Shown here: positions 13,348 through 24,355 of the stretch, in pieces | Layout of the letters: each line of letters starts with the position of its first letter | How positions within the stretch are numbered: position 1 is the first letter of the stretch | Assembly: GCA_020064725.1 (NCBI GenBank) | Contig: JAGTWJ010000017.1 | Span: forward strand, 868,001-932,000 | Source: Drechslerella dactyloides | Lineage: Eukaryota; Ascomycota; Orbiliomycetes; Orbiliales; Orbiliaceae | Reading direction: 5' to 3' | DNA: 64,000 bases | Translations under genes and position numbers: made by a program | The notes under the pieces: model-generated | What the model saw: the letters and a program-made list of their open reading frames with translations, nothing else | What the model was told of the DNA's origin: nothing | The model's database searches: none

Positions 13348-15080
13348 CAAGACAGGTAAGGTTATGGTAACGGTATACTAATCGTAATGTAATATGTTAT
13401 TTATATCCCGCCCGGAAAGGTTTGTATTGTATGTACTGTACATTAGTTGACGCCCAAAAACAAAAGACAAAAGAAAACAGCAAGACAAGATACCCGACTA
13501 TTGGTTGCATTCTCCTCCTTCCGTTTCGTCTCATTTCCTTTTCATCTTCACTTCGACATGATGGCATAGCATCCTGTTTATTTCCCTTTATTTCTTTTTA
13601 TACTGGTCCGGCAACGGCGATAGAACGGTGTTCGATTTCATTTCTCACTTTCCCTCTCTCTGCCTTTTGAGCCCTTGATAACACAAAGGTTGCATACTGT
13701 ACTATATTCATCTATCTGTCGGGCTGGAGGCTGTCGTCATGCATGTCTGCTATATACACGCCGTACACTGACTCGCCGTTGCCGTATTGCACATTGCACA
13801 CTGCGTTATGTCTGCGTGCATGCATTTGGTATCGTGGACAATCATGATATTCTGTGTTTCTAAAAAACCACGCTGCTTGTTTTGCTGCTTTCTGGGAGGA
13901 ATTGATGTGGGAGCGATTGAGAAAACAAAATATATAGCGGGCGAACAGTTAATGTGGATGGACGAATGAAATGAAATGAATTCATATGATTGAATATGCT
14001 TATTGATCTATGCGTTTTCAAGTATGAATATCGATATCATGACAGACCGGTAGATCGATCTAGCCTCGTGACCCGGACGGAGGCAGTCCGATTCGCGAGA
14101 CAAATTAATCCATAACCCAATTGCGGTTTCAATATATAGATCTGGCCGACCGGCTTCGGCAAGAGCTAGAACCCGGCTTCCTGTGATATTGCAAATAAGT
14201 TCTGTTAGCTGGGCGATACGATGTTTCTGTATTTCAAAAATGCTCTTACATATCTCTATAATTGTGCTTCGGGTCGGACCGCAATTAATTTCTTTTACAC
14301 ATTTGTTTGGAGTTTTAAATTTTGAATATTGGCTGGATGGACTCCTCAGCACTGAGCAGCAGCTTGCTGCATGCATGTCCTCGTCTATGGCGGCTGGAGA
14401 AATATTTATGGACAGGAGCTGTAGTTACTATGGCTCGAATTTACAATAAATCCAACGGTCCATAGTGCGGTAGAATAATGTTATTAGTCTTGTTGAGAAG
14501 CGCTGATGGAGGTGCTGCATGCATGTGCTATCACCAGTAAACTACCTAGGTAGCGACATGAGCTTCCTTCAGTGTTGATATTACAGGTTATTGGAGTCTG
14601 GAGTCTTGAAAGTTTACAAGCAAATAAGGAATTCTTCTCGTTAAAGTCGATTTTGTGCGGAGGATTAAGTCATGGCGCATTGGGCAACCACTCGTGCAGA
14701 GCTCACACGCACTGCAGCTAGTTTGGAGTTACTCTAACACAAACAGTATACACCGAGAAGAAGCTCGGTACATAAGCAAATATACACTCTATGTCAATCA
14801 TATCATAAACTAATTTATGTATTGTATCGTATTGTATATAGATCGTATATAATACATCGCCTGGGAATCGAACAAACCAATATACAGCACACACAAGTAC
14901 TGATTATAAAAAAAAAAAGAACTACAACCACAAGCAGAACTCCCGCCGTAACTATACGTACGAAAACTAGAACCGACCGATTGCCCCGCCGCTTCTATAC
15001 TTTCCTTCTCTCCATCCCATCTAAAACCCACACTTCACCGCGAGACCCCAAGGTAACGTAACGTAGGAGACTAAGGCATC
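13348..15080. other. Convergent intergenic region, 1.7 kb
   Basis: Lies between the 3' ends of the VezA-like and fumarate reductase genes. It is AT-rich with GCATGC-containing palindromes near 13740, 13820, 14370 and 14520. No coding region or RNA gene is recognised. A GTTCGATTCC-like string on the minus strand near 14865 does not fold as a tRNA T-arm. Confidence 0.45.
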
Positions 15081-17330
15081 TTACAGCTCGAGCGTCACCT
15101 TCTGTCCCTTGACCCGTCCGATGACCGTGCTCGGCGCATACTTGGGGATGACCTCATCGTCGTGCAGCATCTCAAACTCCTCCGTCGCATCCCGTCCCTT
15201 GAAGTTCAGGATCGCGTTCGCACCACCGGGATGGTCCTCCAGGAAGCCCGAGAGGTCCATCACGACACCCTTGACGACAACCCAGACGTCGTCCTTGGTG
15301 TTGTGCTTGGCGATCTCCTCCATCGTGAACTCCTTATCTGGGATGGCGAATTTCTTCACGTCAGGCTTGGCTGCGGCGGCTTCCGACGGTGCGGTGGACG
15401 GGGAAGAGGAGGAGGAGGCTTGTGCGGGTACTGACTGTTGGGAGGAAGGCGCGCTGGATCCCGAGGCGGACCAGTCGACGACGAGGCGGCCGGGGTTGCT
15501 TGGGTCTAGGTGTAGGGAGATCTGGCCGAGACGCTGGGCGGCGCTGGAGGAGGATGGATTGGAGAGGACGGATTGGAGGAGGTATTTTGTCGCGGAGTCG
15601 CCTGCGACGCGGCCGTAGACGACGCATCCGAGGAGGGAGGAGCCGCCGAGACGGTTGGCGCCGTGGACGCCGCCGGCGACTTCACCGCAGGCGAAGAGGC
15701 CCTCGAAGGGCTTGCCCTCGCCGTTGAGGACCTGCGCCTGGTCGTTGATCTCGATACCGCCCATGGTGAAGTGGACGACGGGCTCCATCAGGGCGACGTA
15801 GAAGTATTCGTCGTTGATGTCGAAGGGGGTGTTGTGGAAGAACTTCTTGCCCCACGGGTCCTTCTTCTTGCCCGCGGCGATGTCGGAGTACTCGGTGAAG
15901 GTCTTCTGGAGGTGGGCTTCGCCGCAGCCGATTTCTTTGGCGAGCTCGGCGCCGGTCATCTTCTTCATGAGGCCGCGGCCGCTGTAGTGGCGGGTGTGGA
16001 AGTCGAGGACCTTGGAGGCCTTGGAGTTGAGGACGAGGCGGATGGGGAACTTGGTCTTGAACATCTCGCCGGAGACGTAGTCGCGGTGGCCAAGTTCGTC
16101 GCAGAAGCGGTTGCCGTCGGCGTTGAGCAGGAGACCGCCTTCGCCGCGGAGGGCCTCGGCGGCGAGGAACTTCCATTTGTTCTTGGGGTCCTTGGGGTCG
16201 ACGAGACCGGTGGGGTGGACTTGGACCTTCTCCATGTCGATGGCGTTGCCACCGATCGCGCGGACCATCTTGAGGCCGTCGCCGGTGGCGTGGGTGCCGT
16301 TCGTGGAGGACAGCTTCAGGACCTCGGGCTTGAACTGCTTGAGGAGAGAGTCCTCGCTGAAGAAGTCGGCGGCGTAGCCACCGGTGGCGAGGACGACGAT
16401 GCCGTCGATGTTTTGGGTCTTGCCGTCGATTTCATACTCGAGGCCGGTGATCTTGTTGTCGGTCTTGTTCAGCTTGGTGACCTTGGCCTTCTTGAGGATG
16501 GTAACGCGGCTGGGCTCGGTCTCGGCGAGAGTCTCGAGACGCTGCATGAGCGCGTAGGTGATGGCCATGCCGGGGAACTTGGCATCGTGGCCACGGTGCG
16601 TACGCGGCTGGGAGTGTCCACCCAGACGCGAGACGAGGGTCAAGTCGAGCTTGAAGACGTCCTGGAGCCACTCAATGGCGGCTGTCATATCACGTTAGCA
16701 CGTGAGTCAATCGATGACAGGGAGAGAAAGCGCGTGCTTACCAGCCGACTTGTGGGTGAGGACCTTGATGAGGTCGGGACGGGCCTTGTCACGGGCCGAC
16801 TTGAGGGTGTCCTCGTAGAACTGCTTGACGGAGTCCTGGATGCCGAGGTCGACCTGAGAGTTTGTCAGGGCGCCGTTGATGCCCGAGGTGGCCTTTGTGG
16901 AGTTACCGCCGAAGAAGCCTGTGAGGTGTTACGTTAGCCAAAGTCCGCGTTCGCTCGTTCATGCATTCGCTCCAGCTTCATTCGTGCATTCAGCGGAGAG
17001 CCCGGATTCGGCTAGCGGTTGCAATGCTAAACAGCTGACGCGCATAACCTCGGCAATTCCCAGCCACAGCTGGCAATGCACCATGATGCTCTCGCGGTGG
17101 AATGCAAGAGCGGAGGTGGAGAGAGATGCCTGGGGATGCTGGGGAGAGAATACGCACCCTGCTTGTCGATGACGGTGACGTTACCGCCGGCGAGGTAGAC
17201 GGTGTGGGCGGCGCTGAGGCCGGAAACTGTGCTTGCTGTCAGCCGAGGGCCCGAGGTGCGAATGGTCAGACGTCACGGAAGAATACTCACGGCCACCGCC
17301 GACGACGAGCACTCGCGGGCTTCCAGACAT
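15081..17330 (-). CDS. osm1: Soluble fumarate reductase fused to cytochrome b5 domain (Osm1/Frd1 type)
   Basis: FAD-dependent reductase converting fumarate to succinate, used to reoxidise reduced cofactors when oxygen is short. Exons are 17291-17330, 17158-17226, 16742-16918 and 15081-16681; 628 residues. The start MSGSPRVLVVGGGLSG carries the dinucleotide-binding motif at residues 9-16. FFGGNSTKATSGINGA is the flavin-loop signature, and HTMGG-like VVHFTMGGIEINDQ and GGVHGANRLGGSSLL are the active-site and FAD-closing motifs. After a Ser/Ala/Pro linker the last ~80 residues form a cytochrome b5 domain with HPGG (His579) and a second haem ligand candidate, His602. There is no targeting peptide, so a cytosolic enzyme is inferred. 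Intron 2 is 239 nt, longer than its neighbours. Confidence 0.93.
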
Positions 17331-18371
17331 GGTGATGTGTGTATATAGAGTGTGTGATGGGGGTATCTAGTATCTGGCGGTCTTTGACACAAGCAGTGAA
17401 GCAGGTCTTCCGACGGCGTAAACAGTGGTGATGATGAGGATGGTGATGGTGGTGAGGTGAAGAGAAGAAGAAGAGCTGGGGAAAAGGACGCGGGAGAAAG
17501 AAGCTCGTTTTGCGGGGAGCCGCGATCTTAAAGCAGACGCACGCCGGGCGCTTTTTCTGGCTTGTGATGCTAACTTTACCTCCACGAAGGGCCTCTTCTG
17601 ACATCAGCCCGTTTCATCCATCGTCACGCGACGCCCGCCCGACACGACCGAGCTGCATTTACACTTTCACTGCATCTGGGGAACGGTCCTGCAGCCCAGC
17701 CAATCGCCGGCTAGCCGATTCGCACTTTCACATGGGCCAACATTGCGACTCGCGCGGCGTGGACGCATCGGTACCTACAGCCCTGCCGGCCGGGGCCCAA
17801 AAGTCATGCCATGCACCAGGACAAGCTGCCGCGCTAGATGGCGAAAGCGGCGCTCGATGCGACCGAGGCATCTGCAATAAGAAGCTCGGCGGCCGGGGTG
17901 CTCGAAGGTTGCTCTCGCCTGCCTTCACATGCCAAATAGCCGGCGTCGAGGCCCGGCGAGCAGCCGAATACAGGTGGAACAGCCGGATCAGATAAGATCG
18001 GACGGTAGATAAAGTTCGAAGGAAGAAAGTATCTTTTGGCCAATACACACACAAAGGAAAGATGGAACGGAAAAATAAAATACCGAAAGCAAGAACGCGG
18101 AGAAACGATATCGAGAGAGATGATAGATGTCCACCGAGCAGTATTAAAACGTGATAAAAAGTCAGCCCGTCCCGTCGTCCCATTAACCAACCAGACCCCA
18201 GCACCGGTATACAATTATAGTGATAGTTAAATTTAGTATGTCGCCCCCGAATCAGCCATCGAGAATTAATTCGAATAGTGTATCCTGCCATGCATATCGT
18301 ACAAGCTCCTGCTATTTGCCAAGCTTCAATCTCTTCGCCACATTGACCCCGACGGAATCGAGACGCGTCTC
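17331..18371. other. Intergenic region upstream of osm1
   Basis: Contains the osm1 promoter and the 3' end of the sdc1 gene. A run of GT/AC dinucleotide-like and GGTGATGAT repeats lies near 17420-17460 in the presumed 5' leader. No gene is recognised; a 287-codon minus-strand ORF here is a chance frame. Confidence 0.45.
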
Positions 18372-19256
18372 CTAGATCGCCTCTTCCATCTTGACTTCTG
18401 CAGCGGTGAGCACCCCACCGCTCGGGCCGGGCGTCCCTGTGTGCGGCGTCGTAGAAGCCGCTCGTGCAGCGGCGACGACGGCGACGGCAGCGGCAGCGGC
18501 ATTCGCCTCGACGAGCTGGGATTGTTGGATGAGGTATCGGCCGAGCGTCTCCAGCGGATTGGCGGGTCTGTTGTATGATAATCATTGCCAATTAGCGTCG
18601 CCTGTAGATACCTGAGTGCACAAAACCGTCCGTATCCATTGAAGACAACCAGGGCTCGACGTGTGCGAATTTGTAGAGGAATATATATATATATATACGT
18701 ACTGGTCTCTCGCCAGAATCTTCATGCCTTCGAGCAGATACGGCGTCACATACTCGTTCAGGTACTGCCGTACCGGGGCTCCAGCGCCCCTCTCGCTGTC
18801 TCCGTGGCCAGCGGCGGCACTCGTCGGCGCCTTGCCATTGCTGCTGGCGTTGGCGTTCATCGCGTGTACGGGCGTGTTTTCCTTCGTCATGGTGGTCGGC
18901 GGCGACGGCTTGGACGGCGTCTGCGCGGCCGAGAGAACGGGGCTGTCGATAGGCGGAGGCGGATGCGAGAGGCGCGAGACCTGGCGGCCGGGGATGGGCG
19001 GCGGCGTGGAGGATGTCGGCTGTCGCGAATGAACCGGTGACAGAAGGCAATGATGATCAGTCAGCTAGCTACTCAAGCAGGATGATGAAGATGATGATAA
19101 TGACGAGGCAAGATCGAGACGGCGGATGGCATGCAGAAGATAGGCGGAGCGCAGGAGCAGGAGGAGGAGGAGCAAGAGTACCGGGAAGAGAACGGTTTCA
19201 AGCGACTGTTCGACAGGCGGCGCTGGCGGCATGTCTGTGTCCATCTGGTCGGCCAT
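18372..19256 (-). CDS. sdc1: COMPASS subunit with Dpy-30 motif (Sdc1)
   Basis: Small subunit of the Set1/COMPASS histone H3 Lys4 methyltransferase; the Dpy-30 helical hairpin dimerises and binds Ash2/Bre2. Exons are 19182-19256, 18703-19019 and 18372-18567; 195 residues. The motif lies at about 107-150 (PVRQYLNEYVTPYLLEGMKI, then LARDQPANPLETLGRYLIQQ) and is split by intron 2 (135 nt, with an AT-dinucleotide run at 18681-18697). The N-terminal ~100 residues are Pro/Ser/Thr-rich and low-complexity; the C-terminus is Ala-rich. The exon 1 donor GTACTC is weak, so the first 25 residues are less certain than the rest; a shorter form could start at the Met at residue 69. Confidence 0.85.
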
Positions 19257-20057
19257 TAGATATACCTGTCGCGATCGAAACAAACTCGCTCAGGAGCAGC
19301 AGGGAATGCGGGATACGGATACGCTGGCTTCGAGGGCGGTGAAAATTAAAGGAGAACCCGAGAGAGGAGGCAAAAATAGCAGAGCTGGTGGTTTCTATAG
19401 CTGAGCTGGGAGCAGAGATGAAGCCGGGGCACGGCCGGGCGAGCTGAGACGCGAGAGAGGCCCGCCCGCCGTCTGATAGGCCGGCCGCTGCGGCGCCCCG
19501 CCCCGCTGCAACGGCGGCGAATCGGATGGCCCCGCCGCGCAGGGAAGCCCGGCCGCCCAGCTGGACGTCACCTCGTTTCATCCACTCGCGCGAGGGCGAG
19601 CTCGGGCGTTTCAAAATGCCATTTTCTAGTGTTCTAAATCGTTCTGTCGCGATAGTGGGTGGATGAAGTTGCATTGTAGGACGTGTACAGCCTCGATTCA
19701 GCAATTGCAATAAAACTCCGTCTACCAAGTATAAAAGCAACCACGCCCTCAACACCATCACCAAAGTACGCATCCCTGAGAATCTAGAATTAACGCCCGT
19801 GCTTCTCGACATAAAAGTATCCAATGCAATGCAATCACCCCCACACGGCCACCGCCTCGCTGCTGCCTGTCGCCGCCAGCATCTGGCAGATGCCCCTGAT
19901 CTCCCTGTAATACTCATCTGGACGCACCCACGCCACACAATCAACATCAGTCAGCCTTACACTGCATATTATATAATCATGCTATAGCACGATATAAATA
20001 TAAAATGCATCCTCCCACAAATTGCAATTTCCGATTGTATAACTATAATTTCCAGAA
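19257..20057. other. Intergenic region upstream of sdc1
   Basis: Promoter side of sdc1 and 3' side of the next minus-strand gene. A 249-codon minus-strand ORF spans it but shows no domain or splice logic. No other feature is seen. Confidence 0.45.
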
Positions 20058-20687
20058 TTAAGACTGCTTACCGTCAGCTGTTCCGTTGATCGCGATCGCG
20101 TGGCTTTGCAGGCCCGGGTGTAGCGTCGAAGCCACCGTCTTGTCCTCCGCGCACGGCGGCAGCAGCTCTGCGCCCTTCGGAAGGACTAGCTGCGGTATAC
20201 TACTATTCTCTGCATTCCGCACATAATGGTCAGCTTTATTCCAATATATCGAACAATTTTATATATATTAGATAGCAGATGTATATATGGTTAGCAAGGC
20301 GACAGGCATACCGAGTCCGAGGCTCCTTGCCGCACAATCATATACCATGCGTATCTCTTCATCTTCCACCTCCAGCGGCCTACTCCGCCCTGCGTCCGTA
20401 CTACCACCTACGGCGGCAGAAGCGGTCTTGAATGCATTTCCAACGTCCCTCGCGATTCGTACCGAGCTGCCTCCTGGCGCTCGCGCAACCCATGTGTGGT
20501 GTGTCTGCGTGGCACCAGACTTCTTGTCCTTCGTTATCAGTGTTGCGAGGACGTCGCGTCCGGCCGGTTCGGTGGATAGCAGGCGGCGGGTGGTGAAGCC
20601 GTAGGAGTACAGGCGTGCTGGGACTGGCCGGAGAGTAGGCGCACGTAGAGGCATTCGCATCGCGGTACAGCAAAGTCTGGAGGCCAT
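20058..20687 (-). CDS. Unknown small protein with mitochondrial-type presequence
   Basis: Two exons, 20312-20687 and 20058-20209, joined by an intron with donor GTATGC; 175 residues. The first ~38 residues are rich in Arg, Ser, Leu and Ala and lack acidic residues (MASRLCCTAMRMPLRAPTLR onward), as expected of a mitochondrial targeting sequence. The middle has a basic/Thr segment (TLITKDKKSGATQTHHTW) and an acidic EVEDEEIRMVYDCAARSLGL. The C-terminus reads through a stop 10 nt after a GTAAGC string that could be another donor, so a further exon is possible. I do not recognise the family; the gene call rests on the presequence, splice sites and frame continuity. Confidence 0.45.
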
Positions 20688-20987
20688 GGCGATGGTTGAA
20701 CACTACCCGTCGCTGATGGTCTGAAGGTGGAGTGTAAGTGATGGAGAACCTTGACCATCGATATGCGCTCGTTTTGGAGCTGCAGGGCATATACGTATGA
20801 TATGTGGCTGTTGATTGTGAGGTTGTTTCAACACCCCTTCTGATCTATTAGATTTACCCTCGGTCGCGGATATATAAAAATAATCGAGCTTCAAAATTGA
20901 CTCAATTTACCAACATGTGCCTCCCAATAACAGCAGAGCATAGACACTCATTCGAATATTCATCAAAATTTCATCAAAATCTGTCGA

Positions 20988-21305
20988 CTACTGCAGGAAA
21001 AATTGCAATTCATTGTCATCAGAGTTATTGCATCTCCCACTCCCACCTTGCACCTTCCCCTCCAAATGACCATTCTCCCGCGTAACTTGCAGCAACGACA
21101 TCCCCGCACGCGTGTTATAGTAGAGGTCCGCCTTTGCCTCTCCGTTATCGTCCAGCTTGTATATTATTCGCGCCATGTCACCGGGAGAGAGGCTGTCTTG
21201 GGACCCGGAGTAATGTTGGAATTCGCCCTTGAATGCTTCCTTCTTCAGGAATTGCATGTAGCTGCTGCTGTCGTTTCGGATGATGAGTCTGACGCTGTCC
21301 GACAT
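20988..21305 (-). CDS. Unknown 105-residue protein, predicted beta-rich
   Basis: A single-exon ORF starting MSDSVRLIIRNDSSSYMQFL. Alternating hydrophobic and polar residues, a Gly-Glu-Phe turn, SPGDMARIIYKL and ADLYYNTRAGMSLLQVTR suggest a compact beta sandwich. The general layout is weakly reminiscent of small fungal aegerolysin-like proteins, but I see no diagnostic motif and would not assign it. There is no signal peptide. It stands alone, with 300 bp to the preceding gene and an empty 3 kb region beyond it. Composition looks protein-like, which is why I keep it. Confidence 0.5.
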   Translation of the reverse strand: MSDSVRLIIRNDSSSYMQFLKKEAFKGEFQHYSGSQDSLSPGDMARIIYKLDDNGEAKADLYYNTRAGMSLLQVTRENGHLEGKVQGGSGRCNNSDDNELQFFLQ

Positions 21306-24300
21306 TGTGGCGGTTATATTGATTTATATAGATCTGGAGACAGTGTACTTGTTCGTCAGTATGAATATGCTCCAAGTAGGATATGGTTTGAATGCTAACC
21401 TTGTAGTTGGTTCAGTTGCAATATAGGTTAAAATTGTCAATGTCCAATTGATAATAGATTAGTTGAAACGATTGGGAGGTGGAACGATGAAGAGCAAGCC
21501 TTTAAATGCTTTTCAATCTACACCTAACGTTATCACGTCTGATATACCCCTTGACTATATCGCGAATCAACCTTCAACAAGCAGGCAATGCACATCTATT
21601 CACATGCGTTCAAATCGACGACGTTGACGTATGGGTATGATGCAATTCGACCACCATCAATGGGAATGTGAAGTCCAAAAGACCGCAACATGAAGTAATC
21701 GCGATATCACACACATCCCATTTACGATTAAAATACGTAATTCTCCTCGCCCTCGCGATCGATCAACCCCGTTTATAACTCTAAACACTCATTGCCGTTA
21801 AAAATTTTCCGGCGCAGTGCATGCATAAGTTTCCACATGCAAATGCACGTCTGGCAGATCTATCTATATCACGCGTTGAGTTGCCCGTCAAAACTGGGCA
21901 TGTAACAGGCGTATCTAATTGCCGATGTAGTGGTTATCTTACCTTAATTGCATTTGAATCCACGCCTTCTATACCGTTTTTAGTTGAGGAAATAGGGTAT
22001 GTTCAGCGCAATGCCGCACCGTTGGCCGCAGATCCAGCTGTCTACTTCAAGCGATAAGGCGTTGGGGATGCGGATGACGTATTGGCGGTTCGCGGGGCCC
22101 GCCAATCCCTGCGGGACGTCGACCCCTGCCGCATCTACACAGCTCGGGTATCGCGGAAGGTACCGTTACCACAACCACAGCTGCAGTTGGTGAGAGGTAG
22201 AGAGTGGTTCTAGTTTGGGGACAGTTCTTAATGGCCGCTTGCCACGCCGTGTTTCGACGGAGGGCTTTTCGAATCGAGTTGTATTGGAATGAAGGTGCTG
22301 TGTTGATTGTGTTGGGCTGTGAGTCGCTGCATGCCAGCCACTCTGTGATACGTTACTCCACCATCCATGGATGTCGACGTTCATGTCTAGACGTTAATTC
22401 ATGATTACGTTGATGTTCATAGAGCGCTTGTAGCGATTCGAAAAAGTGATCTATATGTAATACGATTGTAATTATATGATGATTTAAGGTTTCCATCGTC
22501 TATCGAATCAATTGAACTTCCAAGCTTCAACCGGCCGGTCATTATATATATTATAATCCCCGGAAGGGTATATACGTAAGTTAGAGAGCGCGGAGAGCAC
22601 GCGAAAGCGAAGACAGAGGGACGATCACTCCATGAGGACGTCTTGTAACGCATGTGCTCAGACTTGGAATATGGTCTTCGAGTGACCTTAGAGGGGATCA
22701 AAATGCGAAGCTAAGGAAAGCATTTAAATATTTGCGGACCATGCTGCCATTGAATATCCGCGTTTGCAAATTTGCCGGTCTTGATAAAGGCATTTTAGCA
22801 CGCATATATGAAATCTGGTAAGCTGCCGTATGAAATTTGCACTGGACATTTATGCTGTAGCATTTGTTACAGTCAGTTTTATCTTGAAGACGTAAGATAA
22901 TTTGATGCATTTAAACTGGTCAGTAATTACGCGTATTTTCAGCAAGGGAGGACTTGCTGGGGGTATTAATTGGCGTCAGGGGTGTTGCGCGGCGTTTACT
23001 GTGCTGCCGTGTTCATAAATGAGAGCAGTATCAGCCTATAGGACGATCTTATCGATATCCGCCCGGTAGGTAATCCTTGGGGGGAGTTGTTTATATAACT
23101 ATTTTCTAGGATAAAGAGACGTGGAGATGGGAAACTACTAACAACGGCATAACAAACCACAAAACTTAGGGATCGAGATCGCAGGAACGATCTACTAACA
23201 TGACGACTAGATACGATTCTATAGATCTACATTAGTCATGACGAAATAATGCCAATACTACAATTACAGGGTATACGGGTAGGCTGTCAGCCGTTCAAAC
23301 TTTTTGGCCATGCGTTTGGATACATCACAAATACCCAGGAAGACAATCCTTAAATTTTGACGGAAAGAGGTACTGTGAGTTTTGCTATAATTGAAAAAAC
23401 TTTCGATACATTCTGCTAGCTAGATTAATTAATCATATATTAGGATTTAAGTCTCAATTCTGGTTTGGGAGCTGTACTTAATGCCATGCTTTAAGTTATG
23501 CCCAGACAGCTTGATCTCTGGTACTTGACCCGCTAACGTGGTTCTATCGTAGATAGTCATACCTTAAGAACATACATTCTAGTAGAAACAAGGCCATACG
23601 GAGACATCGCATCATAATTGTGGCAGTCAGGAATTCTAATTTATGTGTGATAGTTCTAGGGTGGAATACGCAACTATGCACTGGCAGTATCTCCATAGAT
23701 CTGTCAGGCTTTATGTGCATGTATTACGAGCGCTAATTGAGATTTTTCACCAGAAAATTCGCGGTCCGCCCTCCTATTTGATGCATCAACTCGGCCACAG
23801 TACGGCCGTGTGTCCAGCTTCTTATTTACGAGACAAGTATCGTATTCAACAAGATAGGTGCTCAATACAGCAATCAATCTAACAACCTGGAGACTGCTTA
23901 GTCTGCGGATACGGCTGTCGAGAGGAGAAAGGTTCAAATACCCCAGATATCATCCTACAAGTTCAAGCCATACTTAATACTCAGTCGCCCTGGGTTCTTA
24001 GATACGGCGTGAAATATCAATTCTATGAAGGCAATAATGTGCATAGATTTCACTATTGCCTGGTCTCGTAAGCTATACCCTTGCCACCCACTGCCTGACA
24101 CGGGTAATATAAAATTAGTGTCAGCGGAGCGGCATGAAATTAAAAAGCACATAACTGTTCTACAGAGATTAGTCTGATAGTCTGGTTGACAAGACAGTGT
24201 CCCATGCGCGAAAGTAGTTCTGTCTATATCCGACAACACAGAAGACAAATTCTAGAATTCAATAAAATAGTATTGCAATATTGTATTCAAAAGCGTATCG

Positions 24301-24355
24301 TGGATGAGTATGTCCCGGTTGTAACCAATTAGCTATATTAGAAGTCTTCCAAATT
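21306..24355. other. AT-rich empty interval, 3 kb
   Basis: No ORF of more than about 100 codons and no recognisable motif on either strand. Base composition is visibly more AT-rich than the flanking genes. It ends at the 3' end of the NACHT-ankyrin gene. Confidence 0.5.

Noticed and set aside
14855..14885. Possible minus-strand tRNA (GTTCGATTCC B-box-like string)
   Set aside because: Flanking bases do not pair as a T-stem and no A box or acceptor stem is found at the right distance.
15573..16937. 454-codon plus-strand ORF opposite fumarate reductase
   Set aside because: It lies wholly antisense to a certain gene, and its Val/Glu/Gly/Ala/Leu-rich composition is what the complement of strongly GC-ending codons produces. 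No motif, no splice logic.
17728..18591. 287-codon minus-strand ORF at the 3' end of sdc1
   Set aside because: Overlaps the last sdc1 exon in another frame; the sequence is mixed Arg/Cys-rich and then hydrophobic without recognisable domain.
19198..19947. 249-codon minus-strand ORF over the sdc1 promoter
   Set aside because: Overlaps sdc1 exon 1 in a different frame and has no family motif.
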